Of a stretch of 64,000 nt of DNA, positions 47,749-58,300 are shown one piece after another (position 1 is the stretch's first letter; every line of letters begins with the position of its first letter). Made by a program: the position numbers and the translations under genes. The stretch is from Candidatus Tectimicrobiota bacterium (lineage in GTDB: Bacteria > Tectomicrobia > Entotheonellia > Entotheonellales > Entotheonellaceae). The stretch covers positions 248,001 through 312,000 of the forward strand of contig BPKO01000004.1 of the NCBI GenBank assembly GCA_026005175.1. Reading direction: 5' to 3'. The notes under the pieces were generated by a model. That model searched no databases, had not been told where the DNA came from, and saw only the letters and a program-made list of their open reading frames with translations.

Positions 47749-48267
47749 ATGGACGTGTCGCTGGCCACCGCCCTGGCTTCTCTCACCACCGGCATTTACG
47801 TGCTCACCGCGCGCGCCGGCGGGGTGCAGCACGGCATGAGCGCTTCCTGGGCGACCCAGGTGTCGGGCGAGCCGGTGCTGGTCATGGCCGCCGTCGACCG
47901 CCAGCACCTGACGCACCGGCTCGTCCTGGACAGCGGCGCCTTTGGCCTCAACGTGGTGGGCCATCGCAGCCGGCACCTGGAGGACTACTTCTACAGCGCC
48001 CGCGCCCGCCACCCCGACAACCTCGCGCCGTTTGCCCTGGAGACGGCGGCAACCGGCACGCCGCTGCTGGCCGACGCCCTGGCCTCGCTCGACTGCCGCC
48101 TGGTGGCGCACTACCCTGCCGGCGACCACACCCTCTTTGTCGGCGAGGTGGTGGCGGTGCGGGTGCGCCAGGCCGACCGCCCGCTCACCAGCCAGGACTT
48201 GCCCTACGTCTACCTGGGCGGCAAGGTGCTCTTCGACCAGGCCAGCCGGCGGCCGCTTGCGCCCTAA
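47749..48267 (+). CDS. Flavin reductase family protein
   Basis: The 172-residue protein has LTTGIYVLTARAGGVQHGMS and ASWATQVSGEPVLVMAAVDR, then FGLNVVG and a late HTLFVGEVVAVRVRQADRPL. This is the flavin reductase-like FMN-binding fold. Members supply reduced flavin to monooxygenases, or act on their own. AAAGGAGG lies before the ATG. It is divergent from the molybdopterin enzyme and convergent with the ketopantoate reductase-like gene, overlapping its stop by 4 bases. Confidence 0.87.
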   Translation: MDVSLATALASLTTGIYVLTARAGGVQHGMSASWATQVSGEPVLVMAAVDRQHLTHRLVLDSGAFGLNVVGHRSRHLEDYFYSARARHPDNLAPFALETAATGTPLLADALASLDCRLVAHYPAGDHTLFVGEVVAVRVRQADRPLTSQDLPYVYLGGKVLFDQASRRPLAP

Positions 48268-49271
48268 CCTGCCAGGCGCTGGCGTAGCTCGGCGATGGTG
48301 TACTGGCCTGGGGGCTGCTGCGCGGCCGCCGCCGCCTTGACCAGCTCCAGCAGCAGGCGGTTGTATGGCGTGGGCACCCCGTACTGCTGCCCCAGGCACA
48401 CGATCTCGCCGTTGAAGAAGTCGGCCTCGACCACGCCCCGGCGGTGGTAGAGGTCCTGCCACATGGAGGCGTAGCCCATGAGCTCGGGGTCCTTGGGCAC
48501 CTCGGGCACTTCCTCGAGGCGGCGCAGCTCGGCAATGCGCGCCGCGATCGACCCCATCCCCGGCGGGCCCTCGACGGCGATGCCGGCCGCCTGCAGCACG
48601 CGCAGCCCTTCCTCGCACACTTCGGCCATCCACAGCCGCGCCTCGGGGTGGGCGCGCGCTTCCTGGCTGCCCAGGCCGGTGAGAGCCATGGTGGCGTTGT
48701 TGAGGTTGTGCAGCAGCTTGTTCCACTTGTGGCGCATGATGTGGGGCGTGGTGTACACGGTGAGGTCGGTCTTGTCGAAAGCGGCCGCCACCGCCTGCGC
48801 CTCCGGGGTCAGCCCTTCAGGGTAAGCGCCCATGCCCAGCGGCCCGTTGCCGGTCTGCACCACCACGCCGGGGGTGAGGCACTTGGCGCCAATGAGCACC
48901 ATGACGCCATGGACGCGGGAAAAGAAGCGCGCCGCCACCTCCTCGTTGCGCACCCCGTTCTGGGCGCAAAAAACGGGCAGGTCGAGGTCGGTGGCCTGGC
49001 GCAGCTCGCGCACCGCTGCCTCGGTGTGGAACGACTTGACGCACAGGAAAATCACGTCTCCGGGGCGAAAGGCCACCTCACGGGCGTGCGGCACCGCCGG
49101 GAGGCGCAGGGTGTGGTTGCCGTGCACGCCGCGCAGCTGCAAGCCGTGGCGGTTGATGGCCGCCACCTGCTCGGGGATCTTGTCAATGAGCACCACCTCG
49201 TAGCCGGCCTTGGCCAGCTGGCCGCCGAGCACCCCGCCCAGGGCGCCGGCCCCGCAGATGACAAAGCGCAT
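48264..49271 (-). CDS. Ketopantoate reductase family (PanE/ApbA-like) dehydrogenase
   Basis: The 335-residue protein opens with the NADP-binding MRFVICGAGALGGVLGGQLA. It has IFLCVKSFHTEAAVRELR, FCAQNGVRNEEVAARFF, and the C-terminal domain block HKWNKLLHNLNNATMALTGL, with MWQDLYHRRGVVEADFFNGE further on. PanE reduces ketopantoate to pantoate for coenzyme A synthesis. Many relatives act on other 2-keto acids, so the exact substrate is open. It is followed upstream by an alpha/beta hydrolase on the same strand. Confidence 0.87.
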   Translation of the reverse strand: MRFVICGAGALGGVLGGQLAKAGYEVVLIDKIPEQVAAINRHGLQLRGVHGNHTLRLPAVPHAREVAFRPGDVIFLCVKSFHTEAAVRELRQATDLDLPVFCAQNGVRNEEVAARFFSRVHGVMVLIGAKCLTPGVVVQTGNGPLGMGAYPEGLTPEAQAVAAAFDKTDLTVYTTPHIMRHKWNKLLHNLNNATMALTGLGSQEARAHPEARLWMAEVCEEGLRVLQAAGIAVEGPPGMGSIAARIAELRRLEEVPEVPKDPELMGYASMWQDLYHRRGVVEADFFNGEIVCLGQQYGVPTPYNRLLLELVKAAAAAQQPPGQYTIAELRQRLAG

Positions 49272-49304
49272 CGCCTCTCCTCCTCGCTGCCCGGCAGCGG
49301 CCGC

Positions 49305-50045
49305 TCAGGACGCCGGCAGCTGCCGCACGAAGTCGATGATTGCCTGCCGGTACGCGCCGGCGTGGGTGGCCAAAATGGCGTGCCCGCCGCCGACAAACGG
49401 CACCAGTGTGGCACGTGGTAAGGCGGCGTGCAAGCGCTGCGCTTCGGCAAAGGGCACCTCGGCGTCGGCGGTGCCGTGCAGGATGAGCGCCGGCGCCGTG
49501 ATCTCCCCCAGCCGCGCCGCCAGGGCGTCGCCGTGGCGGTAGTACGCAAGGTAAGTTTGCAGCGCCCCGGCCAGCGGCGCCTGCGGGGGCAGCAGCGCCT
49601 CGAGCTGCGCCAGCCCCGCTGCTCCCAGGGAGGCCAGCAGGGCGGCCAGGGCCGGCGGCGGCCGCAGCGTCTGCACCGCGGTGCTGGCCAGGATAAGCCC
49701 CAGGACGCGCTGCGGGCAGTCCAGCGCCGCCTGCAGCACCAGCGGGCCGCCGGCCGAAACGCCCATGAGCACGGCGCGTGGCACCGCCAGGTGGTCGAGG
49801 AGGGCAAAGAGGTCGGCGACGAAGGTGGCGAAGTGGTAGCCCGCCGGGGGCGCTTCCGAGGCGCCGGCCGCACGGCGGTCAAAGGCAATGACGCGGGCGT
49901 GGCGGGCCAGGGCCGGCAGGTGGATCTGGCGGAAGCGGGCGCTGCCTTGGCCGCCGCCCAGGCCGCCGTGCACGAAAAGCAGCGGCACCCCGCAGCCTGC
50001 CACCTCGTAGTACATGCGAAAGCCGTTGATCTGCGCGTAAGGCAT
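49305..50045 (-). CDS. Alpha/beta hydrolase
   Basis: The 246-residue protein (MPYAQINGFRMYYEVAGCGV) has LLFVHGGLGGGQGSARFRQI, the nucleophile elbow MGVSAGGPLVLQAA, LILHGTADAEVPFAEAQRLH with the acid, and GGGHAILATHAGAYR with the histidine. The serine site GVSAG replaces the usual GxSMG. The ATG at 50045 avoids the poor upstream ORF-track start. It lies 33 bases from the panE-like gene and may share its transcript. The substrate is unknown. Confidence 0.85.
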   Translation of the reverse strand: MPYAQINGFRMYYEVAGCGVPLLFVHGGLGGGQGSARFRQIHLPALARHARVIAFDRRAAGASEAPPAGYHFATFVADLFALLDHLAVPRAVLMGVSAGGPLVLQAALDCPQRVLGLILASTAVQTLRPPPALAALLASLGAAGLAQLEALLPPQAPLAGALQTYLAYYRHGDALAARLGEITAPALILHGTADAEVPFAEAQRLHAALPRATLVPFVGGGHAILATHAGAYRQAIIDFVRQLPAS

Positions 50046-50492
50046 GCGGCGATTATACCACGCCACTCTGGCAAGCGGCGCCGGCAGCCCTTAGCGCAAG
50101 CGCCCCCCGCCGTGGGTGAAGTCGCTCTCTACCCACATGAGCGGCGTGCCCGGCAGGCGCGGCTCGCCCCCCGCCCGGCTCGGCCAGCGCCCGGCCCGCG
50201 CGGCCAGGCGCCACCCCAGCCGCCAGAGAACGCCGGCCAGCCCCGCCGCCCTGCGCCACACAAGTACGTTCCCCACCCCTTGCCCTCCCCTTTGCCCAGA
50301 GGCCCGGCTTACAGCCTTGCAGGACAACATACCCCCGCGCGGCCTCCCTGGCGGTGATGCCGCTCACACGCCACCAGTTTCTGTGAATTTTTTACTTGAC
50401 GGCGTTTTTTTGCTTGTGTAGGAGAGGGGGGTGTGTTACAGGGCTGGATAGGCGGGTTTTGCGGCGGCGTCCCGTGCCTGGAGAGAAAAGGC
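50046..50492. other. Intergenic region with promoter-like AT-rich patch
   Basis: A 79-residue minus-strand ORF (50091-50330, ending LMWVESDFTHGGGRLR) covers part of this gap. I find no family or clear ribosome site for it and leave it unassigned. From 50385 to 50425 the sequence is unusually T-rich (TGAATTTTTTACTTGACGGC) and includes TTGACG, a likely -35 for the surface operon that follows. The -10 is not clear. Confidence 0.45.
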
Positions 50493-52031
50493 ATGGCCAG
50501 GCGGTGGTGCTTTTTGCTCGTGGGCTTGCTGCTTGGGCTCGGCCTGGGGCGGCCGGCGGTGGCGCAGCGCGCCGAAGTGGAATACGCCAAGGGCATTGTC
50601 GCCTACGACCAGCGCGATTACTTAACGGCGCGCGACCACTTCCGCACCGTGGTGGCGCTTGAGCCGGCCCACGCCGACGGCTGGTTTTACCTGGGGCTGA
50701 CGCAGCTGCGCCTGGGGGAGGCTGCGGCGGCCGTCGAAGCGCTGGAGAAAGTGCGGCAGCTGGCGCCCGCGAAGCGCTACGTGCACCATCCCCTGGGGGT
50801 GGCTTACTTCCAGGCGCGCCGCTACCGCGAGGCCCTGGCGCAGTTTGAGGCGGCGGCGCGTTTTGATCCCAAGAAGGCCTCGACGCAGTTTTACCTGGGC
50901 TACACCCACTACCTGCTGCGGCACTACCGCCAGGCGCTGCCCTTTTTTGAGCGCGCCCGCGACCTGGATCCTGCCCTTGCCCCGGCGGCGCACTACTACC
51001 GGGGGCTGGTGCTTTTTGCCCTGGAAGACGACGCGGCGGCGCAAGAGGCCTTTGCGGCGGTGCGGGAAGCGGCGCCCGAGTCGCTGCTGGCGCAAAACGC
51101 CGAGCGCTACCTCGAGGCGCTGCGGCGCCGCGCCCGCCAGCAGCGGCTGCTGCAAGTCGAAGGGGTGGTGAGCTTTCAGCACGACGACAACGTCATCCTC
51201 GAGCCCAACGAGATCGAGATTGCCCGCCAGGCCGACCAGCGCATGGTCTTTGCCGCTCTGGGGCGGCTGCTGCCGCTGCGGCGGCCGCCGTGGCGCCTGG
51301 GCATCGAATACGCCCTGTTTCAGAGCAAGCACTTTCGCCTCGAGGACTTCGACATCCAGCAGCACCGCGGGCGGCTTTTTGCCCGCCGCAAGGGGTCGCG
51401 CTTGACCCTGGAGGCCAGCGCCGAGTACGCCTTTTCCCTGCTGGCCGGCGAGCGCTTCTTTGGTGCCTTCAGCGTGCAGCCGCAGGCCACGCTGTGGCAG
51501 AGCCGCCAGCTCTTTGCTACCTTTGGTGCTCGCTTTCGCCTGAGCGACTTTTTTATCGACTTGCCGCCCGAGCAGGACCCCAAGGTGCGCGACCGCGACG
51601 GCTGGACGGTGCGCGGCGGGGTGGACCAGTACGTCACGTTCTTGCAGCAGCGGGCTTACCTGCGCCTGGGCTATGCCTTTGAAGCCAGCCGCACCGAAGG
51701 CAGCGACTGGGAGTACGACAGCCACCAGGTGGCGCTGGGGCTGCACCTGCCGCTGTGGGGCGGCGTGGTGCTCGACGCCGAGGGGGCCTTCGCGCGGCGC
51801 GACTACCTGCACGTCAATTCTTTTGACGCCGATCCCCTGGCCATTCTTACCGCCGCGGATCGGCGCGCGCGGCAAGACGACCGCTTCACGGCGGCCGTGA
51901 CGCTGACGCGGGAGCTGGGGCGGTACTTTGTGCTCTCGGTGGCCTATGCCCACACCAGCAACCTCTCCAACCTGGCCTTTTTCGACTACCGCCGCAACAT
52001 CGTCACCGTGGCCCTCACCGGGAGGTACTGA
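50493..52031 (+). CDS. TPR plus C-terminal beta-barrel outer-membrane protein (Slam-like architecture)
   Basis: From the ATG at 50493 the protein of about 512 residues has a signal peptide (CFLLVGLLLGLGLGRPAVAQ). TPR helices follow from about residue 30 to 215 (AHADGWFYLGLTQLRLGEAA, ASTQFYLGYTHYLLRHYRQA). The rest alternates polar and hydrophobic residues as barrel strands do, beginning VEGVVSFQHDDNVILEPNEI and ending NIVTVALTGRY with a terminal aromatic. An N-terminal TPR with a C-terminal barrel is the layout of Slam proteins, which export surface lipoproteins, but other TPR-barrel proteins share it. It heads an operon whose third gene is a lipoprotein. Confidence 0.78.
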   Translation: MARRWCFLLVGLLLGLGLGRPAVAQRAEVEYAKGIVAYDQRDYLTARDHFRTVVALEPAHADGWFYLGLTQLRLGEAAAAVEALEKVRQLAPAKRYVHHPLGVAYFQARRYREALAQFEAAARFDPKKASTQFYLGYTHYLLRHYRQALPFFERARDLDPALAPAAHYYRGLVLFALEDDAAAQEAFAAVREAAPESLLAQNAERYLEALRRRARQQRLLQVEGVVSFQHDDNVILEPNEIEIARQADQRMVFAALGRLLPLRRPPWRLGIEYALFQSKHFRLEDFDIQQHRGRLFARRKGSRLTLEASAEYAFSLLAGERFFGAFSVQPQATLWQSRQLFATFGARFRLSDFFIDLPPEQDPKVRDRDGWTVRGGVDQYVTFLQQRAYLRLGYAFEASRTEGSDWEYDSHQVALGLHLPLWGGVVLDAEGAFARRDYLHVNSFDADPLAILTAADRRARQDDRFTAAVTLTRELGRYFVLSVAYAHTSNLSNLAFFDYRRNIVTVALTGRY

Positions 52032-52034
52032 GCG

Positions 52035-52952
52035 ATGAAGACGCGCTGTCTGTGCGGCCTGGCCGTGGTGCTGGTGGCTCTGGCCGGCAGCGCCTGGGGG
52101 CAGGCGCCGGAGCGCATCGGCACCGTCTTGCTGGTCGAAGGGGTGGCCGAGGTGCGGGCCGAGGGGGCCACGGAGTGGGAGCGGCTGCGCTTTCGCGACG
52201 CGGTGTTTGTGCGCGACACGGTGCGCACGGCGGCCGAGAGCAAAGTCAAGTTCCTGTTGCGCGACGACTCGATTCTCACCTTGGGGGAGCGCAGCGAGCT
52301 GGAGCTCACCGAGTTCTTGCTGCGCGAGGGGCAGCGGCGCAGCATCCTCAGCCTGCTGGTGGGCACGGTGCGGGTGCTGACGACGCGCCTTTTCGGGGTG
52401 GGCTCCGAGCTCGAGGTGCGCACCCCCAACTCGGTGGTGGGGGTGCGCGGCACCGCGTTCATCGTGCGCTTCGTCCCGCCCGACACCACAGAAGTCATCG
52501 TCCTGGAAGGGGAAGTAACGGTGCGCCACCTGGAGGCGGCGATTCCTGGGGAAGAAGCGGTGCAGGCCAACTTCCGCTCGCGGGTACGCGGGGCAGCGCC
52601 GCCAGAGCGGCCCGAGCCGGTGACGCCCGACGAGCGGGCCCAGCTGGAGCAGGCGGTGCAGGCCATCGAGCAGGTACCAGAAGAAGTGCTGCCGACCGAA
52701 GCGCTCGAACCGGCAGGAGTGCCGCGCGGCGCCGAGGCCCTACCAGGGCCGCAGACCGAAGCGCCCTTGGAGACGGCCACCACCAGACCAGAGGCGCCGC
52801 CCGAACCGCCGGCCCCGGCGGTACCGGAGGTGGAGAGGCTGGCGAATCCAGAGACCGGCCTGCAGAGCGAGATCACCCCAGACACCTCACCGGCGGCAGA
52901 AGAGGTGATCTCGCGCTCGCGGCTGACGGTAAACGTGACGTTTCCGCGCTAG
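52035..52952 (+). CDS. FecR-domain periplasmic protein
   Basis: The 305-residue protein has a signal peptide (CGLAVVLVALAGSAWGQAPE). A FecR domain follows (IGTVLLVEGVAEVRAEG, FRDAVFVRDTVRTAAESKVK, LRDDSILTLGERSELELTEF, NSVVGVRGTAFIVRF). The last 100 residues are proline- and glutamate-rich and probably disordered. FecR-like domains are found in periplasmic signalling and in surface-assembly loci. The ATG is 4 bases after the TPR-barrel stop, so the genes are coupled. No sigma factor gene accompanies it, so classical FecR signalling is doubtful. Confidence 0.85.
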   Translation: MKTRCLCGLAVVLVALAGSAWGQAPERIGTVLLVEGVAEVRAEGATEWERLRFRDAVFVRDTVRTAAESKVKFLLRDDSILTLGERSELELTEFLLREGQRRSILSLLVGTVRVLTTRLFGVGSELEVRTPNSVVGVRGTAFIVRFVPPDTTEVIVLEGEVTVRHLEAAIPGEEAVQANFRSRVRGAAPPERPEPVTPDERAQLEQAVQAIEQVPEEVLPTEALEPAGVPRGAEALPGPQTEAPLETATTRPEAPPEPPAPAVPEVERLANPETGLQSEITPDTSPAAEEVISRSRLTVNVTFPR

Positions 52953-52962
52953 AGAATCGTCT

Positions 52963-55374
52963 ATGCGGTGGCTTGTGCATCTGAGGCGATACGCGGGGCT
53001 GTTGCTGTCCCTGCTGCTGCTGGCAGGCTGCCAGGGCGGCGGGGAGGAGGGAGGAAGCGGCACCGCCCGCCTGCGCCTGCGCATTGGCAGCACGGCGGCG
53101 GTACGGGCCACGGCGGCAGGGGTGCGGCAGCGCGCCGCCGGCATTCCCGCCGACGTGGCGGCGATTTTCCTGCGCGTCACCGTGGGGAGCGAGGACATTG
53201 AGGATAGCCCCTTTGAGATCCCCATAGCGACAGGGGAACTCAGCATCGACATCGACGCCAACGTGGCGCACGTGCTCACGGTGACGGCCCAAAACCAGCG
53301 GGGAGCGGTGATTTTTGCCAGCGACCCGGTAACCGTGACCCTGCCGCCGGGGGACGAAAAGACGATCACCATTGCCCTGGCAGCGGTGGAGGTGGTCACC
53401 CCGGTGGCCGAGCAGCGGGTGACCGCAGCAGCCGGGGGCGTGCTGGAAGTCATCGACCCGGATAGCCCACTCCGCAGCCTGCGCCTGAGCGTGCCGCCGG
53501 GGGCGCTGGCCCAGGACACCACCCTGCGGGCCGCCGAAGTGTACAACCCCCAGGGGGTGGCGGTGCTGGCCACCCAGGCCGGGGTCCTGGTCGAGCTGGG
53601 GCCCGACGGCACGGCGTTTGACCCGCCGGCAACCCTGGTCTTTCCTTACGACGAGGGCCTGGTGCAGGAGCTGGGGCTGGCGGAAGTCGACCTTCTCCTC
53701 TTTCGCTTCAACCCCGAAGCCGGCACCTGGCTGCCCTTGCCCGAGCAGGCCGTCGACACGGCCGCCAACGTCATTACCGCCCAAGTCACCACCCTGAGCT
53801 TTTACGGCGTCGGTGGCGGGCTGCCGGCAGCGCCGCCGGTGGCCCTTGACGACACCGCCACCACCCCTGAAGACACCCCGGTGACGGTCGCCGTGCTCGC
53901 CAACGACGGCGATCCCAACGGCGACCCCTTAAGCGTCACGAGCGTCACTGCGCCGGCCAACGGCACGGCGGCGATCAACCCCGACGGCACGGTGACGTAT
54001 ACCCCCAACGCCGACTTCCACGGCACCGACAGCTTTACCTACACCATCAGCGATCCTGGCGGCCTCACGGCGACGGCCACCGTCTCGCTCACCGTCACTC
54101 CCGTCAACGACCCGCCCCTGGCTCAGGACGACACCGCCACCACGGCCGAAGACACGCCGGTGACCATCGCCGTGCTGGCCAACGACAGCGACGTCGATGG
54201 CGATGCCCTCTCGGTGGCCAGCGTCAGCGCGCCCGCCAACGGCACCGCCACCGCCAACGCCGACGGCACCCTCACCTATACCCCTAACCCCAACTTCAAT
54301 GGCACCGACATTTTCACTTACACCATCAGCGATCCTGGCGGCCTCACGGCGACGGCCACCGTCTCGCTCACCGTCACTCCCGTCAACGACCCGCCCCTGG
54401 CTCAGGACGACAGCGCCACTACCGCCGAAGACACCCCGGTGACCATCGCCGTGCTGGCCAACGACAGCGACGTCGATGGCGATGCCCTCTCGGTGGCCAG
54501 CGTCAGCGCGCCCGCCAACGGCACCGCCACCGCCAACGCCGACAGCACCGTCACCTATACCCCCAACCTCAACTTCCACGGCACCGACAGCTTCACGTAC
54601 ACTATCAGCGACGGCCAGGGCGGCACCGCCACCGCCACCGTCTCGGTCACCGTTACCCCGGTCAACGATGCCCCCGAGGTCGAGCAGCCGGCCGACCAGA
54701 CCAGCGACGAAGGGGACACGGTGTCGCTGCAGATCGTGGCCAGCGACGTCGATGGCGATCCCCTGACCTGTAGTGCCACCGGCCTGCCGCCGGACCTCAG
54801 CATCGGCGCAGAGACATGCCGCATCTTCGGCACCATCGCCTTTGGGGCCGCGGCGGGCAGCCCGTACAGCGTCACTGTCACCGTCTCGGACGGCACCGCC
54901 AGCACCAGCGTCAGCTTCACCTGGACCGTCAACCCGGCCTGTCCGCCCAATGCCGTGTGCATCATCCCGTCTGCTGTCTCCGCCGCGCCCGGGACGGAAT
55001 TCACCGTCACGGTGCAGTACAACGCCGGGACCACCAACGTGGTTTCGTACCTGTTCGAGCTAACCTTCGACGCGACCGTGGTGCAGGTGGTGAGTATTAC
55101 CGGTGAGGCACCTTTTGATGCCGTGGCCACCAACGCCGCGGCGTTTACCAGCGGCGCGGTACGCTTTGCCGCCAACAACGCCACTTTTGCGCCGGCCAGC
55201 GGCCTGCTCACCCTGGCCAAGGTGACCTTTCAGGTGGTGGGCAGCACGGGAGACACCTCGACGCTGGCGCTGGGATTCCCACCCACCCCCGGTGGCACGG
55301 GGGTGGTGGTAAACGACGCGTTCGCGCCTATATCAGGCATCACCTTTATCGACGCTTCCGTAGAGGTGCAGTAA
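52963..55374 (+). CDS. Lipoprotein with cadherin-like repeats and C-terminal cohesin-like module
   Basis: The 803-residue protein has a lipoprotein signal (YAGLLLSLLLLAGCQGGGEE, lipobox LAGC). A beta domain and a ZU5-like segment (LRLSVPPGALAQDTTLRAAE) come next. Three tandem-95/VCBS-type repeats of about 96 residues follow (PVALDDTATTPEDTPVTVAV), then a cadherin-like domain (QPADQTSDEGDTVSLQIVAS). The last 140 residues (SAAPGTEFTVTVQYNAGTTN, VVSYLFELTFDATVVQVVSI, GLLTLAKVTFQVVG) match a cohesin fold. The next gene encodes a dockerin-like module. I infer a surface anchor for that protein. Confidence 0.8.
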   Translation: MRWLVHLRRYAGLLLSLLLLAGCQGGGEEGGSGTARLRLRIGSTAAVRATAAGVRQRAAGIPADVAAIFLRVTVGSEDIEDSPFEIPIATGELSIDIDANVAHVLTVTAQNQRGAVIFASDPVTVTLPPGDEKTITIALAAVEVVTPVAEQRVTAAAGGVLEVIDPDSPLRSLRLSVPPGALAQDTTLRAAEVYNPQGVAVLATQAGVLVELGPDGTAFDPPATLVFPYDEGLVQELGLAEVDLLLFRFNPEAGTWLPLPEQAVDTAANVITAQVTTLSFYGVGGGLPAAPPVALDDTATTPEDTPVTVAVLANDGDPNGDPLSVTSVTAPANGTAAINPDGTVTYTPNADFHGTDSFTYTISDPGGLTATATVSLTVTPVNDPPLAQDDTATTAEDTPVTIAVLANDSDVDGDALSVASVSAPANGTATANADGTLTYTPNPNFNGTDIFTYTISDPGGLTATATVSLTVTPVNDPPLAQDDSATTAEDTPVTIAVLANDSDVDGDALSVASVSAPANGTATANADSTVTYTPNLNFHGTDSFTYTISDGQGGTATATVSVTVTPVNDAPEVEQPADQTSDEGDTVSLQIVASDVDGDPLTCSATGLPPDLSIGAETCRIFGTIAFGAAAGSPYSVTVTVSDGTASTSVSFTWTVNPACPPNAVCIIPSAVSAAPGTEFTVTVQYNAGTTNVVSYLFELTFDATVVQVVSITGEAPFDAVATNAAAFTSGAVRFAANNATFAPASGLLTLAKVTFQVVGSTGDTSTLALGFPPTPGGTGVVVNDAFAPISGITFIDASVEVQ
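53830..54661 (+). repeat. Three tandem 288-bp repeats encoding cadherin-like domains
   Basis: Units begin near 53830, 54116 and 54404. Units two and three are nearly identical over more than 130 bases, including a shared GTGACCATCGCCGTGCTGGC segment. This suggests recent duplication, and the region could vary in copy number between strains. Confidence 0.8.
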
Positions 55375-55378
55375 CCCT

Positions 55379-58300
55379 ATGGCGGTCAGTGGATCCGTAT
55401 CCCAACAAGGTGGTAACAACGCGGCATCACGTTTCCCGCTGCAGAGCTGCCCAACCATGCCCTCCCTTCATACACGCAGTGAGCCGTGGCAACGCATGCC
55501 CGGGAGAAAAGCCCGTAAGTTCATCTTTGCATGGGCTGTTGCCCTGAGTGCCGTGTTGCCAGTCATCGCCCATGCGCAGATTATGACGGCAGACCTCAAC
55601 ACCCTCACCTGCGGCGACCTCGTCAATACGCTGGCAGGAAGTGGGCTCACGATCCTCAATGCAACCTGCAAGGGGGCCAATGTTGCCCTTGGCACTTTCA
55701 CGGGTGGTGCAGAGATCATCGGCTTAGCCAATGGCATCATCTTGAGTTCTGGAGCCGTTGCCAGTGTGGCTGGTCCAAACACTGCCGATGATACGACAAC
55801 AAACAACGGCCAGCCAGGCGATCCAGACCTGGATAGCTTGATTTCAGGCTTTACAACCTTTGACGCAGCCGTGCTGGAATTTGATTTCATTCCCAGTGGC
55901 AGTACGGTCGTGTTTCGCTATGTCTTTGCATCAGAAGAATACAATGAGTTTGCTAATACTCCATTCAATAATGTCTTTGGATTTTTCGTCAATGGCGTCA
56001 ATTTTGCACTGCTTCCTGACGGTGTTACTCCAGTGGCAATCAACAACGTAAACGGAGGGGACCCTGACGAATGCTCTGATGCAGTTGACAATGACGGTGA
56101 TGAACTTGTAGATGATGCTGATCCCGATTGCACGACTCCCGGAGATAACATTGTTGGTGAAAACAATCAAAATTCGCAATTCTATATTAACAACGATTGC
56201 AGTGACCCTGACGGTGGGGAGCCATGCCCATTTAATATCGAGGCAGATGGATTTACAGTAGTACTAGAATTCATAGCTCCAGTCAATCCTGGACAAGTGA
56301 ACACCATAAAACTGGCTATTGCAGATGCAGGAGACAGTATCCTTGATTCCTGGGTGTTTATCGAAGCCGGTAGCCTCATGGCTGGAGAGATCTTCCTGAC
56401 ACCAGAGAGTGCAACCAATAAGGGTGGAACCACCCATACAGTGACGGCAACGATCCTTAGAAATGGCCTTCCATTGCCAGACCAGCCTGTGATATTCCAG
56501 GTTTTCTCAGGGGCCCAATGCGGGCAAATCGGGTATAGGAACCACAGATGCCAGCGGCAAAGCGGTTTTCACCTATACTGGAGATAGAGGCACAGGCACC
56601 GACAAGATACAGGCTTCATTTGTAGATACTGTAAGTGGGGAAACTATTTTTTCGAACATCGTCACCAAGCAGTGGGTGGCGCTGGTGGGGGACGTCAACG
56701 GCGACGGCGTTCGTGACGCCACGGATGCGCAGCTCATCCTGGATGTCCTGGTGACCGATGCCGGCTTGCTGCAAGGCCCAACGGCGTCAGGGCTGCAGGC
56801 GCTGGAGGCACAGCAGGCGGTGAATTTCTTGACAGCTGGCGACATGAACGCCGACCGCATCATCAACAACCTCGACTCGATCCTCATCTTGGGGGAGCTG
56901 GCCGGGCTGATTGCGCCGCCGCCCGACAACACGCAGATCACCGTGACCGACAACGGCGACGGCACCTTCACCATTGCCGGCGCTCCGGGAGCGGTACCCG
57001 GCGGCAGCACGGTGAACGTGTTCAATGCCGCCAGTGGCGAGAGCGTGGCAGTGATGGCTGCCGCCGACGGCAGCTTCAGCGCCACCCTCGCCGCCCAGCC
57101 CGGCGACCGCCTCGTGATCGACGTCGACGGCAGTCCGGCCAGGATTGCCGTGGTGGTGGGGGTCTTTGACGACTTCGAGACGCACGGGCTCGATCCTGCC
57201 AAGTGGGCCACGCTGGAGTTCGTCCGGGGGATCGATCCCGAAGACGGCGTGCTCGAGCTGGCGCTGGCTCGCCATGGCACTGATGGGAGCAATACGCTGC
57301 GGTTCGCCGATCCCGACGCCGTTACTGCCTTTCAGGCCGACGTCACGATCGGGGAATTTCACACCACCCTGCTCGGGCCGAGTGCTGGGGCCAAGCTGGT
57401 GGGGTTTTTCTACAACGACGGCACGCCCGGCGGGGGCAAAGCCGGCGAGGTCCTGGCGGAAATCGGCATTCGTCTTGAGGGTACGAACCTGGTGGTCGCC
57501 GCTTTCGTAGGGCGGTGCGACGACCCCGAGTGCGCCTCTTTGACCCCCCTCTTTTTCGACAACACGACGTTTGGTTCCGTGGCCGTAGGAGAGACCCACA
57601 CGCTGTCCATCGGCTTTTCTGAGGGTGTCTTTGTTTTCGGTTTTGACGGCAGCACCCTCGCCTTCGACCCGACGGCCCTTGCTCCCGTGAGCGGCCCTTC
57701 TCGGGTTCCCTTCAAGGGCCTCAGCACAGACATACAAGGAATCACCGGGGCTGATGCGGGCGCCTTTATCGAAGCAGAGTTTGACAACGTGCTTGTCAAT
57801 GGGGTCCTCTACGACGACTTTTCGTCCGACCACCTCGATCGGACAAAATGGGCGGATCAGGAGGCGGTGCGGGTCACTGACGCCGGCTTGGCCGTTTTGG
57901 CCCTCGGGCAATTCGGCCTCAACACGGCCAACCCCTTGCACGTGCGCAACCCCGGCGTTGTCACCGCATGGCAGGGCCGAAGTGACCGTGATCGAGGCGA
58001 GCCACTTCGGAGCCACACCGATGGCCGGGCTCGTGGGCAGCTTTTACAACGACGGCACGCCCGGCGACGGCAGCGTTGGCGACGTTGTGGCGGGGACGGT
58101 CATCCTGCACAACGGCAGCGAGCTGGTCGGGGCGTTTTTTGTGGCCCGGTGTAACGAGGCGACGTGCGCGGATCTCGAGCAGCAGACCCTCATCCACTTC
58201 GATGAGACCACCTTTGGGCCCGTCACCATGGGCGAGACGCACACGCTGTCTCTTGCCTTTGACGGGACCACCTTTGTCTTTGGGTTTGACGGGAAAACGG

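Noticed and set aside
50091-50330. Possible 79-residue gene on the minus strand
   Set aside because: No family, no clear ribosome site, and an unusual residue content; kept only as a note in the intergenic entry.
57961-58242. A gene boundary at 58154, where the dockerin frame ends
   Set aside because: The jelly-roll text continues in the next frame (VIEASHFGATPMAGLVGSFY) after removing one G, so this is one gene with an indel.
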